A stretch of 31,107 bases of DNA from a virus, in IMG/VR virus record IMGVR_UViG_3300005432_000256, positions 1 to 31,107 of that record. The stretch is one strand, 5' to 3'. A program made the translations under genes and the position numbers. Shown in pieces: positions 21,932-29,762 of this stretch. How positions within the stretch are numbered: position 1 is the first letter of the stretch; each line of letters opens with the position of its first letter. A model generated the notes under the pieces. That model saw nothing but the letters and a program-made list of their open reading frames with translations, was not told where the DNA came from and did not search any database.

Positions 21932-23694
21932 TAGATTACAAAAGGGATAAGTATTTATCCGAGTTTAGTCATAAAACTTTACAAGATAGATACTTAATTG
22001 ACGGAGAAACTTCGCCTCAAGATGCATTTGCTCGGGCAGCAAAGGCATTTTCAGACAACGAGGCACACGCACAAAGGCTATACGACTATGCTAGTAAACT
22101 TTGGTTTATGTTTTCTACTCCTATACTTTCTAATGGTGGAACAACTCGTGGGTTGCCTATTAGTTGTTTTCTTAATTATGTTGAAGACAGCCGAACGGGA
22201 ATCACGGATCATTACACAGAGAATGCTTTTCTTTCTAGTGTTGGCGGTGGCGTTGGTGGGTCTTGGTCGGCTGTTCGTTCAGTAGGTTCAAAAACATCAA
22301 ACGGCTCCGAAAGTACTGGAGTAATACCGTTCATGAAAGTAGTAGACGCAGAAATGCTTGCATTTTCACAAGGAGTAACAAGGAGAGGTAGTTATGCTGC
22401 ATATTTGGATATATCTCACCCAGAAGTGGAAGAGTTTCTCGATGTTAGAAAGCCCACAGGGGGTGATGTTAATAGAAAGTCTGTTAATTTGCATCATGGT
22501 GTTGTTGTTAGCGATGCCTTTATGGAACTTATAGAAAGGGCTACGAGAGAAGAGGGTTTTGATGACTCTTGGGACTTAATTGACCCACACACAGGTAAAA
22601 TTACTAAAACAGTATCTGCTAAAACTTTATGGGTAAAACTCATACAAAATCGTGTAGAAACTGGAGAACCTTACATTATGTTCGGAGATACAGTTCAAAA
22701 TGCTTTACCCGACTGTCAAAAAGATAAAGGACTAGAAGTAAATCATTCTAATTTATGCTCGGAGATCACATTAGCAACTGATGAAAACAGAACAGCAGTA
22801 TGTTGCCTATCAAGTGTAAATCTTGAAGAGTACGACGAGTGGCGAAATGATGAAAATTTTATTCCTGACTTAATTCGTATGCTAGACAATGTTATCTCTT
22901 ACTTTGTAGAGAATGCACCGCCAGAACTGGCTAGAGCGGTTTATAGTGCAAGAAACGAAAGAAGTCTTGGATTAGGTGCAATGGGTTTTCATGCTTATTT
23001 ACAAAGAAATAATATACCGTTTGAAAGTGCAATGGCAAAAGGTGCAAACATGAAGATGTTTCAGCACATAAAATCGGAGGCATTAAATGCTACAAAAACT
23101 TTGGCAATGGAGCGTGGTGAAGCCCCTGATGCTGCTGGGTATGGGGTTAGAAATGTTCATTTATTGGCTGTGGCTCCCAATGCTAGTAGCTCTATTATTT
23201 GTGGCAATACTTCTCCTAGTATCGAGCCATACAGGGCTAATGCATTTACGCAAAAAACTAAATCGGGATCATCTCTTTTAAAGAATGAATACTTAGAACA
23301 CGCCCTGCAAGAGTTAGGGGAGGACAATGAAGAAGTCTGGAAAAGTATTATTACGAACAACGGTTCTATTCAGCATCTTGATTTTTTGGATGATTGGACT
23401 AAAGATGTCTTTAAAACCGCTGTAGAAATAGATCAAAGGTGGGTAATAGAAATGGCAGCAGATAGACAAGAGCAAATATGCCAAAGTCAGTCTCTAAATA
23501 TTTTCTTTCCTGCGAATGTTTCAAAACAAGAACTACATGCTATACATATGATGGCATGGAAACGAAAAGTAAAAACTCTATACTATCTACGTAGCGAAGC
23601 TATTAAAAGAGCAGAAACAGTATCAGATGAAGCGTTACGCCAGTATATATTTGATAGTATCGACGATGAAGGGTGTTTAGCTTGTGAGGGCTAA
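21925..23694 (+). CDS. nrdA: Class I ribonucleoside-diphosphate reductase, large subunit
   Basis: Makes dNDPs from NDPs with NrdB. Catalytic residues are C81 (LPISCFLN) and C293 as the redox pair, the thiyl C278 with N276 and E280 (NLCSE), and the radical-transfer Y553-Y554 (TLYYLRS). The C-terminal CLAC (C584, C587) is the reducible shuttle. At 589 residues it is about 170 shorter than E. coli NrdA and lacks the N-terminal ATP cone that turns the enzyme off with dATP. GTG 21925 has GAGGAG (21911-21916) eight bases upstream. It is followed by a small membrane protein and nrdB. No thioredoxin or glutaredoxin is in the window. Confidence 0.95.
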   Translation: MLVDYKRDKYLSEFSHKTLQDRYLIDGETSPQDAFARAAKAFSDNEAHAQRLYDYASKLWFMFSTPILSNGGTTRGLPISCFLNYVEDSRTGITDHYTENAFLSSVGGGVGGSWSAVRSVGSKTSNGSESTGVIPFMKVVDAEMLAFSQGVTRRGSYAAYLDISHPEVEEFLDVRKPTGGDVNRKSVNLHHGVVVSDAFMELIERATREEGFDDSWDLIDPHTGKITKTVSAKTLWVKLIQNRVETGEPYIMFGDTVQNALPDCQKDKGLEVNHSNLCSEITLATDENRTAVCCLSSVNLEEYDEWRNDENFIPDLIRMLDNVISYFVENAPPELARAVYSARNERSLGLGAMGFHAYLQRNNIPFESAMAKGANMKMFQHIKSEALNATKTLAMERGEAPDAAGYGVRNVHLLAVAPNASSSIICGNTSPSIEPYRANAFTQKTKSGSSLLKNEYLEHALQELGEDNEEVWKSIITNNGSIQHLDFLDDWTKDVFKTAVEIDQRWVIEMAADRQEQICQSQSLNIFFPANVSKQELHAIHMMAWKRKVKTLYYLRSEAIKRAETVSDEALRQYIFDSIDDEGCLACEG

Positions 23695-23845
23695 GCTATG
23701 GAAATTGTGGGCTATGTCTTTGGGCGAAAAAGCGTCCGAAGACTCCCAAGAGGCAGATTTAGTAGCAATTATAAGAACCGTAGTTGTATTAGTTAATTTT
23801 ATAACTTGTTTCTTTATAATGTCAGGAGTGGTACACCACTGGTAG
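23684..23845 (+). CDS. Small membrane protein between nrdA and nrdB (GTG start)
   Basis: A 53-residue frame from GTG 23684, overlapping the nrdA end by eleven bases: RAKLWKLWAMSLGEKASED, then an acidic part and a membrane segment IIRTVVVLVNFITCFFIMSG, ending VVHHW. A single C-terminal span in the inner membrane is likely. From memory, small proteins with WxLSLGEKA and a terminal HHW occur next to RNR genes in marine phages, so conservation supports it. An ATG at 23714 in the same frame is an alternative start. The nrdB ribosome site begins at its stop. Confidence 0.65.
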   Translation: MRAKLWKLWAMSLGEKASEDSQEADLVAIIRTVVVLVNFITCFFIMSGVVHHW

Positions 23846-23854
23846 AGGAATTGG

Positions 23855-24814
23855 ATGAGTTTATTAGTAGAAAGAGAATATTATAAGCCTTTTAACTATC
23901 CCTGGGCTTTTGAACATTACAAGACTCAACAGCATATGCATTGGCTTCCCGATGAAGTTAATCTTGCTGATGATTTGCGTGATTATAGGGATAGACTAAC
24001 ACCTGAGAATAAAAAACTTATAAGTCAAATCTTTAGGTTTTTTACTCAAGCAGATGTAGATGTTTGTTGTGGGTATGCAAAGCATTACTTACCTACTTTC
24101 AAACAACCTGAAGTACGCATGATGCTTTCAGCTTTTGCAGCAATGGAGGCTGTGCATCAGGAAGCATATTCTTTGCTTTTGGAAACGCTAGGTTTTGGTG
24201 ATGAAGAATATCAAAAATTCTTTGAACATAAGGAAATGTTAGCAAAACATGAGCACTTGAATAATTTTGGTATGGAAAGTCCAATGGATATCGCAAAGAC
24301 GATGGCTATCTATTCAGCATTTACCGAAGGGGTACAGCTATTTAGTAGTTTTGCTATCTTGCTTAACTTTCCTCGCCACAACCTTATGAAAGGTATGGGT
24401 CAAATTGTTACATGGTCTGTTCGTGATGAAACATTGCACGTTGAGGGAATGTCACAATTATTTCGTACTTTCATAAAAGAAAATCCAGATTTATGGACTG
24501 ATGATCTAAAGTATGAGATCTATTGTGCAGCAGAACGCACCGTAGAACTAGAAGATGCTTTTATTGATTTGTGTTTTGAAAACGCGGAAGTACCTGATCT
24601 AACACCAGAGGAAATAAAAGAGTATATTCGTTATATTGCAGATAGAAGACTATTAGGTCTTGGAATGAAAAAAATATTTGGGAGTGAGCAAAACCCTTTA
24701 CCATGGTTAGATTATATGTTAAATGGTGTTGAGCACACTAATTTCTTTGAAAATCGCGCAACGGAATATTCTCGCGCAAGCACAACAGGAAACTGGCAGG
24801 ACATATTTAAATGA
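23855..24814 (+). CDS. nrdB: Class I ribonucleotide reductase, small (diiron) subunit
   Basis: Holds the diiron centre and tyrosyl radical that activate NrdA. Metal ligands are D67 or D69 (TQADVDV), E98 and H101 (MEAVHQ), E158 (TEGVQ), E192 and H195 (RDETLH). The radical tyrosine is Y105, at E98 plus seven as in E. coli. At 319 residues it is of usual phage size. It needs two irons per subunit, so large amounts made during infection would draw on cell iron. AGAGGA precedes the ATG. The TGA overlaps the start of the next gene (ATGA). Confidence 0.95.
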   Translation: MSLLVEREYYKPFNYPWAFEHYKTQQHMHWLPDEVNLADDLRDYRDRLTPENKKLISQIFRFFTQADVDVCCGYAKHYLPTFKQPEVRMMLSAFAAMEAVHQEAYSLLLETLGFGDEEYQKFFEHKEMLAKHEHLNNFGMESPMDIAKTMAIYSAFTEGVQLFSSFAILLNFPRHNLMKGMGQIVTWSVRDETLHVEGMSQLFRTFIKENPDLWTDDLKYEIYCAAERTVELEDAFIDLCFENAEVPDLTPEEIKEYIRYIADRRLLGLGMKKIFGSEQNPLPWLDYMLNGVEHTNFFENRATEYSRASTTGNWQDIFK

Positions 24815-24966
24815 AATTTGAATTTAGCGTAGATGAAATCAATATTATTCTACAAGGTTTAGCGGAACTTCCCGCTAAACACAGTATGAATATTATTGCA
24901 AGAATCCAAGAGGATGCAGCAAAACAAATGCAGCCCGAAATCAATACGGAGGATAAAGACGTATGA
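24811..24966 (+). CDS. 51-residue helical phage protein coupling nrdB to the receptor gene
   Basis: ATG 24811 overlaps the nrdB TGA, and the TGA at 24964-24966 overlaps the ATG of the TonB-dependent receptor, so the three genes form a tight chain. The product is KFEFSVDEINIILQGLAELP, then SMNIIARIQEDAAKQM and an acidic end. From memory, short FSVxExNxILxxLAxLP proteins are common in phages, with unknown function. Its end contains the GGAGG ribosome site (24943-24947) used by the receptor gene. Confidence 0.68.
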   Translation: MKFEFSVDEINIILQGLAELPAKHSMNIIARIQEDAAKQMQPEINTEDKDV

Positions 24967-27233
24967 GTCGAGTTATAAAACTCTTCATATTAGCAAGTTT
25001 AATAGGCTTTTCAGGACCGAGCCTTTCCAATGAATATCTAGAAGAGATTGTGGTAGTTGCAGAAAAACGTGACGAAAATCTAAAAGATATATCACAAGCT
25101 GTAACAGTTCTCTTGGGGGAAGAGTTACGTCAGAAAAACATAAACACTTTTGTTGATCTGAGTGCTATAGCTCCAGGGGTAACTGTTACAAAAAATGAAG
25201 GCTATAAAACAATTATATCAATTCGAGGAATTGGGAATGAAACCAATCAGAATGCAATAGCAGCTCCTTCAGTAGCTTATCATTTGGACGGGGTCTATGT
25301 AGCCTCCCCATTTGCGCTTCAGACAGACTTTATAGATGTCGAGCATATAGAAATACTGAGAGGGCCACAAGGCACGCTTTTTGGACAAAACTCTACAGGG
25401 GGTGTTATAAATGTAATTAGCCAAGCGCCAAGTGATGTATTCGGTATGAATGCAGATCTTACTGCTGGAGACTATAATCTTACAAAGTTTAGAGTTTCTT
25501 TAAATAGTCCAATATCAGAAAGTTTTTCCACACGAAACTCTGTATCAGTTACAAATAGAGATGGTTTTTCTACTAATTTACTCAACGGACAAGATTTGGA
25601 CGACATGAGTTCGATTAGTGCTCGCACAGACTGGGAATACATGAAAGGTATCGCACGTTTGAGAGTATTTGGGCAATATTTTGATGCAGACAACAACGGT
25701 GCTGCAATGAAAGGCATAGATGACCAGACTCCAAATCCAAGAGAGCTAGTACAAGATACCGAAGCAAATTTTGAGTTAACATCAAAACTTGCAGCAGCTA
25801 TACTTGAAATCGGACTAAGTAATTCAACCTTGAAAGCGATAGCAAGTTGGCAAAAAGACGATGTGTTGATAAAGCGAGACAATGATCGACATAACTTTGG
25901 AGATATTCATATTGGTGGTCTTTGGGCAGGTCTCCCGTATATTCGAGCAGAGTATGACCCAGAAACATCCATAGTCGAGACAAAGACTTTTGAAATCAAC
26001 ATACTTTCTGAAACTCCGTTATTTGGTAAACTAGATTGGACAGTTGGAGGATTTTATCTCGACCATGAGATAGAAAATCATATTCGTGAGTACAAAGATG
26101 TAAACAACGTATATGAAGTAGGTTTGGCTGATGGACAGTTTACTCCCTATGTACATAATCCTGAGTGCCCTGCATGCTTTGCAATCTACGGAGCCGAAGT
26201 AGGATTTATTTCAGATGCATTTCCTACTAGAGAGTCGTATTCAGCATATGCACAGACAACTTTGCACATAACTGACACTCTCCGTCTGATTACAGGAATT
26301 CGATATACTGATGATACAGTAGATAGTTTTGTATCCAACTTCTTTGGAATACCTGGACAGGTGTATAATCTCAATGAGAACCTGACAGAGACTACGGGAA
26401 GAGTTGCAGTAGAGTGGGATGTAAGTGATGGGACGATGACCTACCTCTCTGTGACAAAAGGGTTTAAGCCAGGGGGCAGTAACCTTACATTTGGTTTCGA
26501 TAATGACAATGCTCCTGTAATGGTTTTTCCAATTTTTGAAAATGAAGAGATCATGGCATATGAGTTAGGTTTGAAAATGGCTGGCGAGTACACAAGACTC
26601 AATATAGCAATTTTTTACTATGATTATGAAAACTTACAGTTTCAAGCTACTGACCCTGATATCTACCGAGGAGGAGTGGCAAATATACCCGAAGTCGAAG
26701 TAAAAGGAGGTGAGCTAGAACTTACTCAACTTCTTACGGATTCTTTGACTTTTGACCTTAAAGTATCATTTTTAGAGTCAAATATCAAATCCTCTTACGA
26801 AGCCTTGGATAATGTAAAAGCAGAACCATACTTTTTTGGGCAAGAAGCAATAAGATATGGACTACGAGAAAACATACAAGGGAATGACTTGGCTAAAACA
26901 CCAAACATGACTGCGAACGCAAGTTTGAAGTATGAAAAGTTTTTTGATTCTGGGTTATTTACAGGAATTTTAGAATATGTCCATAGAGGAGAGTTTCAGC
27001 AGAGAGTAATAAACAACCCGACTGTTGACACAGTTCCAAGTTACAATATAGTTAATTTATTGCTTAGTTATGACTTAGCTAATGAGAAATTAGGGTTTGA
27101 CTTAATGGCTTATAATTTAACTGATGAAGTGGGTGTAAACTCACGTATGACTGATGTATTCGGAGTGAGTGCAACAGGCATAGAATTGATTCCTCCTAAA
27201 CAAATTATGGGAAGAATTAGATATACTTTTTAA
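24963..27233 (+). CDS. TonB-dependent outer-membrane receptor, complete
   Basis: A 22-strand-barrel transporter of 756 residues that would import iron complexes or other large nutrients using host TonB energy. Signal peptide 1-22 (RVIKLFILASLIGFSGPSLS); TonB box EEIVVVA at 27-33; plug domain at about 40-155 with SIRGIGN (86-92), HLDGVYV (107-113) and EILRGPQGTLFGQNSTGG (130-147). The barrel ends PKQIMGRIRYTF with terminal Phe, the Bam signal. C402 and C405 lie in a probable surface loop. Nothing is truncated. Type by sequence is the IroN/CirA-like group of gamma- and alphaproteobacteria; substrate unknown. It is coupled to the RNR operon and ends at a terminator. A host-derived moron is the likely origin; its codon choice looks like that of its neighbours. 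Confidence 0.94.
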   Translation: MSRVIKLFILASLIGFSGPSLSNEYLEEIVVVAEKRDENLKDISQAVTVLLGEELRQKNINTFVDLSAIAPGVTVTKNEGYKTIISIRGIGNETNQNAIAAPSVAYHLDGVYVASPFALQTDFIDVEHIEILRGPQGTLFGQNSTGGVINVISQAPSDVFGMNADLTAGDYNLTKFRVSLNSPISESFSTRNSVSVTNRDGFSTNLLNGQDLDDMSSISARTDWEYMKGIARLRVFGQYFDADNNGAAMKGIDDQTPNPRELVQDTEANFELTSKLAAAILEIGLSNSTLKAIASWQKDDVLIKRDNDRHNFGDIHIGGLWAGLPYIRAEYDPETSIVETKTFEINILSETPLFGKLDWTVGGFYLDHEIENHIREYKDVNNVYEVGLADGQFTPYVHNPECPACFAIYGAEVGFISDAFPTRESYSAYAQTTLHITDTLRLITGIRYTDDTVDSFVSNFFGIPGQVYNLNENLTETTGRVAVEWDVSDGTMTYLSVTKGFKPGGSNLTFGFDNDNAPVMVFPIFENEEIMAYELGLKMAGEYTRLNIAIFYYDYENLQFQATDPDIYRGGVANIPEVEVKGGELELTQLLTDSLTFDLKVSFLESNIKSSYEALDNVKAEPYFFGQEAIRYGLRENIQGNDLAKTPNMTANASLKYEKFFDSGLFTGILEYVHRGEFQQRVINNPTVDTVPSYNIVNLLLSYDLANEKLGFDLMAYNLTDEVGVNSRMTDVFGVSATGIELIPPKQIMGRIRYTF

Positions 27234-27235
27234 TG

Positions 27236-27258
27236 AAAGGGGCGAAAGCCCCTTTTTT
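27236..27258 (+). terminator. Rho-independent terminator between convergent blocks
   Basis: Stem GGGGC (27239-27243) with GCCCC (27248-27252), a GAAA tetraloop, extended by AAA-TTT pairing, and a T run at 27253-27258. It closes the P6 unit just after the receptor gene. On the minus strand the tract is shorter, so it may also stop, less efficiently, the tail operon. Confidence 0.93.
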
Positions 27259-27901
27259 ATTGAGGACAAACTTCAACTGTACCAAATCCAATAACGCTTG
27301 GATTAGCTGCATTTACACAGTTTACACCTGGAACCCAGATTTGATTATCGTCATCGTTAGTAGTATTTAAATTATTTATTATTTTTAGTAAGTAATTATC
27401 AATATTACTAAAATTACTTGAATAATCAGGGGTTGCGGGGTTTATATACTCCATGCTGCCTAATCCAAGATTCATCATATTATTTGAATTAGACCCCATC
27501 AAAGTATACAACTCTGAGGTATTTGCTTGTTCTGCTGTTATTTGTGCGAGAGAAGTATCTCGATTATATCTAGCCATTGCTTTAGTAGAATCATTAGATA
27601 ACCACATTGCACCTAACGAAGATACTGGGCCAGACAGTACAGACGCCCACTTTAAGGCTGCTGACTGTTGAGCTTGAGGAACTATAGGAGTTTGATTTGT
27701 CATAGCGAGAGCCATAACCGCGGCAGTTGCTGCCTCGTTGCCTTCTCCTGCAATTCTGCTTAGAGCGTTATATCTTGCCTCTTGAACCTTTGCCTGCGCT
27801 AGAGCTGCTCTTTCCATTGCTTCGTAATACTCAGTAGTGGACGTACTCGCACAGGCTCCAAGGCTGAGGGCAATTAACCCCGTAGCCAATAGTTTTTTCA
27901 T
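27257..27901 (-). CDS. Phage lipoprotein
   Basis: A 214-residue protein with a lipoprotein signal: basic start KKLLATGLIALSLGAC, with lipobox LGAC and lipidated C17. The mature part has an Ala/Gln-rich helical region (ALAQAKVQEARYNAL, then AATAAVMALAMTNQ), a segment SGPVSSLGAMWLSN that could touch a membrane, then a low-complexity Asn/Ser/Thr part and a C-terminal piece with two cysteines. The ribosome site AAAGGAGG (27911-27918) is perfect. It is the last gene of the tail block. The role could be virion-associated, lysis-related or receptor blocking, as T5 Llp is; no similarity to Llp is claimed. Confidence 0.78.
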   Translation of the reverse strand: MKKLLATGLIALSLGACASTSTTEYYEAMERAALAQAKVQEARYNALSRIAGEGNEAATAAVMALAMTNQTPIVPQAQQSAALKWASVLSGPVSSLGAMWLSNDSTKAMARYNRDTSLAQITAEQANTSELYTLMGSNSNNMMNLGLGSMEYINPATPDYSSNFSNIDNYLLKIINNLNTTNDDDNQIWVPGVNCVNAANPSVIGFGTVEVCPQ

Positions 27902-27935
27902 ATCATATTTCCTCCTTTAGGAATTGGGCTAAGCC

Positions 27936-28247
27936 CTATAATGTTGGTCGAGTATCAGGAAAGTCTGAAGTACTCGGCCAGTCTCTTAATTTTACTCGAT
28001 AGGCAGCTATCTCTGTTTTCTTTGGGTGATCTGTAAGAAGGGATAAAAGATCCGTTCTGTATAATTCTGAGTCTCTCCATATTCTAGCTTTCTGGTTAGT
28101 TGCTTCTGTTAGCTCTTCAGAACTAGGTGTAGGAGTTACATCTTCATGCGAGTATCCTTGACTTGTAGGGTAAGCTTCCTGTGCAAAAGCCATAGAACCA
28201 GATATAGTATTACTTACACCATCTTTTGTTATTTTAATATCTGCCAT
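27936..28247 (-). CDS. Tail-fibre assembly chaperone-like protein
   Basis: A 103-residue protein. The N-terminus is variable (DIKITKDGVSNTISGSMAFA), but residues 54-93 match the phage tail assembly chaperone pattern: RIWRDSELYRTDLLSLL then YRVKLRDWP, with the final Pro-rich end. A second copy of this domain is in the protein at 29763. AGGAG precedes the ATG by seven bases. It sits just downstream of the glycine-rich adhesin gene and may fold or cap that protein. Some such proteins stay on the virion. Confidence 0.68.
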   Translation of the reverse strand: MADIKITKDGVSNTISGSMAFAQEAYPTSQGYSHEDVTPTPSSEELTEATNQKARIWRDSELYRTDLLSLLTDHPKKTEIAAYRVKLRDWPSTSDFPDTRPTL

Positions 28248-28248
28248 A

Positions 28249-29271
28249 TTATGCTCCTAAACTCACTGGAAAAATAAGAACAATACCTCTTCCTCCAGCC
28301 CCTGATCGAGTAGCGCTACTATAAGCATAGGTTCCCCCACCCCCGCCACCCGCAGTTCCTTTTTGTCCAAATATAGTTCCATCAGCTACCCCTTTTGCTC
28401 CTTGAAAAGGGGCAGAAATACCACCATACCAGTGGGTGCCACCATGAAGATAGCCACGAGTTGTGGGACTACCTTCTGAATAACCACCCGAGTACCTATT
28501 TCTATACTCATTACCATACATCAATGGTGAATTTCCCGCTGTTTCGTCTAGCTGTTCCGTGGTAAAAATACCAGTAAAAGGTTCTACAGTTGTCCATGCT
28601 CCATATGCCCATGTACCAGAAGTTCCTCCGTGCCCCTTCTGATAATCAAATTGTCCACTAATATCTCCCGTTTCCATTCCCATTGTAGCTCCTGGAGCTG
28701 AATAACCATAAACAGCAATTGTGTTTTCTGCATCATTTCCATTTTGCCAGAGACCAACAGCCCCACCACCTGCACAGCCATAATTTGTTGTGCCTGAATT
28801 AAAACCTCCTCCTTTACCTCCAGTAAAGTTACCAAGAGTTCCTCCAGTTGCAGTTCCTCCTGCAGCTCCTGTTGTTGCTCCTGGAGCTGAGGAAGTAGAT
28901 GCAACACCTCCTGTTCCTCCATTCGCAGTCATTGTACTAATTCCAGAGCCTGAGAAAGAACTTGCACCTCCAGCACCCCCTGCTACTGCTGCACCGTTCG
29001 CTGATGAAGCTGCACCTGCCGCTCCAATTGTAATCGTATAAGACGTGCCAGAGCTAAGGTCTAATTTACTTACTGCACAGCCACCCGCGCCACCGCCTCC
29101 AGCATTGCCATTAGATGATTTAACTGCTCCGCCTGCTCCGCCTCCGCCTATTACATATACATAAGCGGTTAGGTCATAGGCAGGAGCCCATGTTCGAGAT
29201 GTCTGAAAACTTATAACGGGTAGCTGGCCACCTCCACCTCCACCACTTGCTGCTGCTCCTAATACTGGCAT
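28249..29271 (-). CDS. Glycine-rich tail-tip adhesin
   Basis: A 340-residue protein rich in glycine tracts: GGGGGGQLP near the N-terminus, VYVIGGGGAGG, GGGGAGGCAV, AGGAGGASSFSG, GGTGG, GGKGGGFNSG and GGGGGGTYAY, with the final GRGIVLIFPV. Such proteins form polyglycine-II sheets at the tip of tail fibres, with the receptor-binding loops between the runs (Gly_rich adhesin family, as in T2-type gp38 and gp37-like tips). The middle (residues 180-290) has aromatic-rich, non-repetitive sequence, the probable variable specificity region. The start is preceded by a weak GAGA; it follows the fibre gene by two bases. Confidence 0.82.
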   Translation of the reverse strand: MPVLGAAASGGGGGGQLPVISFQTSRTWAPAYDLTAYVYVIGGGGAGGAVKSSNGNAGGGGAGGCAVSKLDLSSGTSYTITIGAAGAASSANGAAVAGGAGGASSFSGSGISTMTANGGTGGVASTSSAPGATTGAAGGTATGGTLGNFTGGKGGGFNSGTTNYGCAGGGAVGLWQNGNDAENTIAVYGYSAPGATMGMETGDISGQFDYQKGHGGTSGTWAYGAWTTVEPFTGIFTTEQLDETAGNSPLMYGNEYRNRYSGGYSEGSPTTRGYLHGGTHWYGGISAPFQGAKGVADGTIFGQKGTAGGGGGGTYAYSSATRSGAGGRGIVLIFPVSLGA

Positions 29272-29273
29272 AA

Positions 29274-29753
29274 TTAAATCTCGAACCAGCCGATAGTATC
29301 ATCGACATAGACTAGCTGGGCAGAGGCACCTTGTGCTAAGGTACCGTCCTCTGCAGCTGAATTTATTTTTTGACTTCCGTTTCTTCCCACTGTCACAGCT
29401 CCTGCTCCTGCATTACATATGATTACTGTAGCTCCTGCTGAACCTGCGGGAAGTGTGATAGTAAAAGCGCTTCCACTATTTGCTATAAGCTGATCCTTGT
29501 CTACTGCAGTATACGTTCCTGTTTTTATTGTCCAGTCTGTATATGCTCGCCCACTGTCAGCAGTTATTGATGCAAAAGATAGTGTACCTGAACCATTTGT
29601 TTTTAAAAACTGCCCGTTTGAGCCATCAGATACATTTAAACGTGCAATATCTACTGCATTATCTGCTATTGTTGCTGCCGTAACTTTATCATCAGCAATT
29701 GCATAACCCGTACTAGCTAAATCTGCGAGTCTACGTCCTTTTGAGTATGCCAT
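29274..29753 (-). CDS. Tail-fibre or short tail-spike-like structural protein
   Basis: A 159-residue protein: YSKGRRLADLASTGYAIADD, then helical TAATIADNAVDIARLNV, NGQFLKTNGSGTLSF, and a beta part TDWTIKTGTYTAVDKDQLI, FTITLPAG, VTVGRNGSQKINS, ending QLVYVDDTIGWFEI. The last part is a repeating-trimer pattern seen in phage fibres (beta-rich, ending in a conserved IGW). An N-terminal helix may attach to the tail. AGGAGAG precedes the ATG. Its homologues are commonly annotated as tail fibre proteins. Confidence 0.75.
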   Translation of the reverse strand: MAYSKGRRLADLASTGYAIADDKVTAATIADNAVDIARLNVSDGSNGQFLKTNGSGTLSFASITADSGRAYTDWTIKTGTYTAVDKDQLIANSGSAFTITLPAGSAGATVIICNAGAGAVTVGRNGSQKINSAAEDGTLAQGASAQLVYVDDTIGWFEI

Positions 29754-29762
29754 CTATCTCTC

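Noticed and set aside
24963-27233. Receptor gene as evidence that the window is bacterial chromosome
   Set aside because: It is linked by coding overlap to phage genes on its left and meets phage tail genes on its right; no transposase, integrase or attachment repeat is seen.
28790-29041. Plus-strand proline-rich reading frame opposite the adhesin
   Set aside because: It is the mirror of glycine codons in the minus-strand adhesin gene; no ribosome site and no separate signal.
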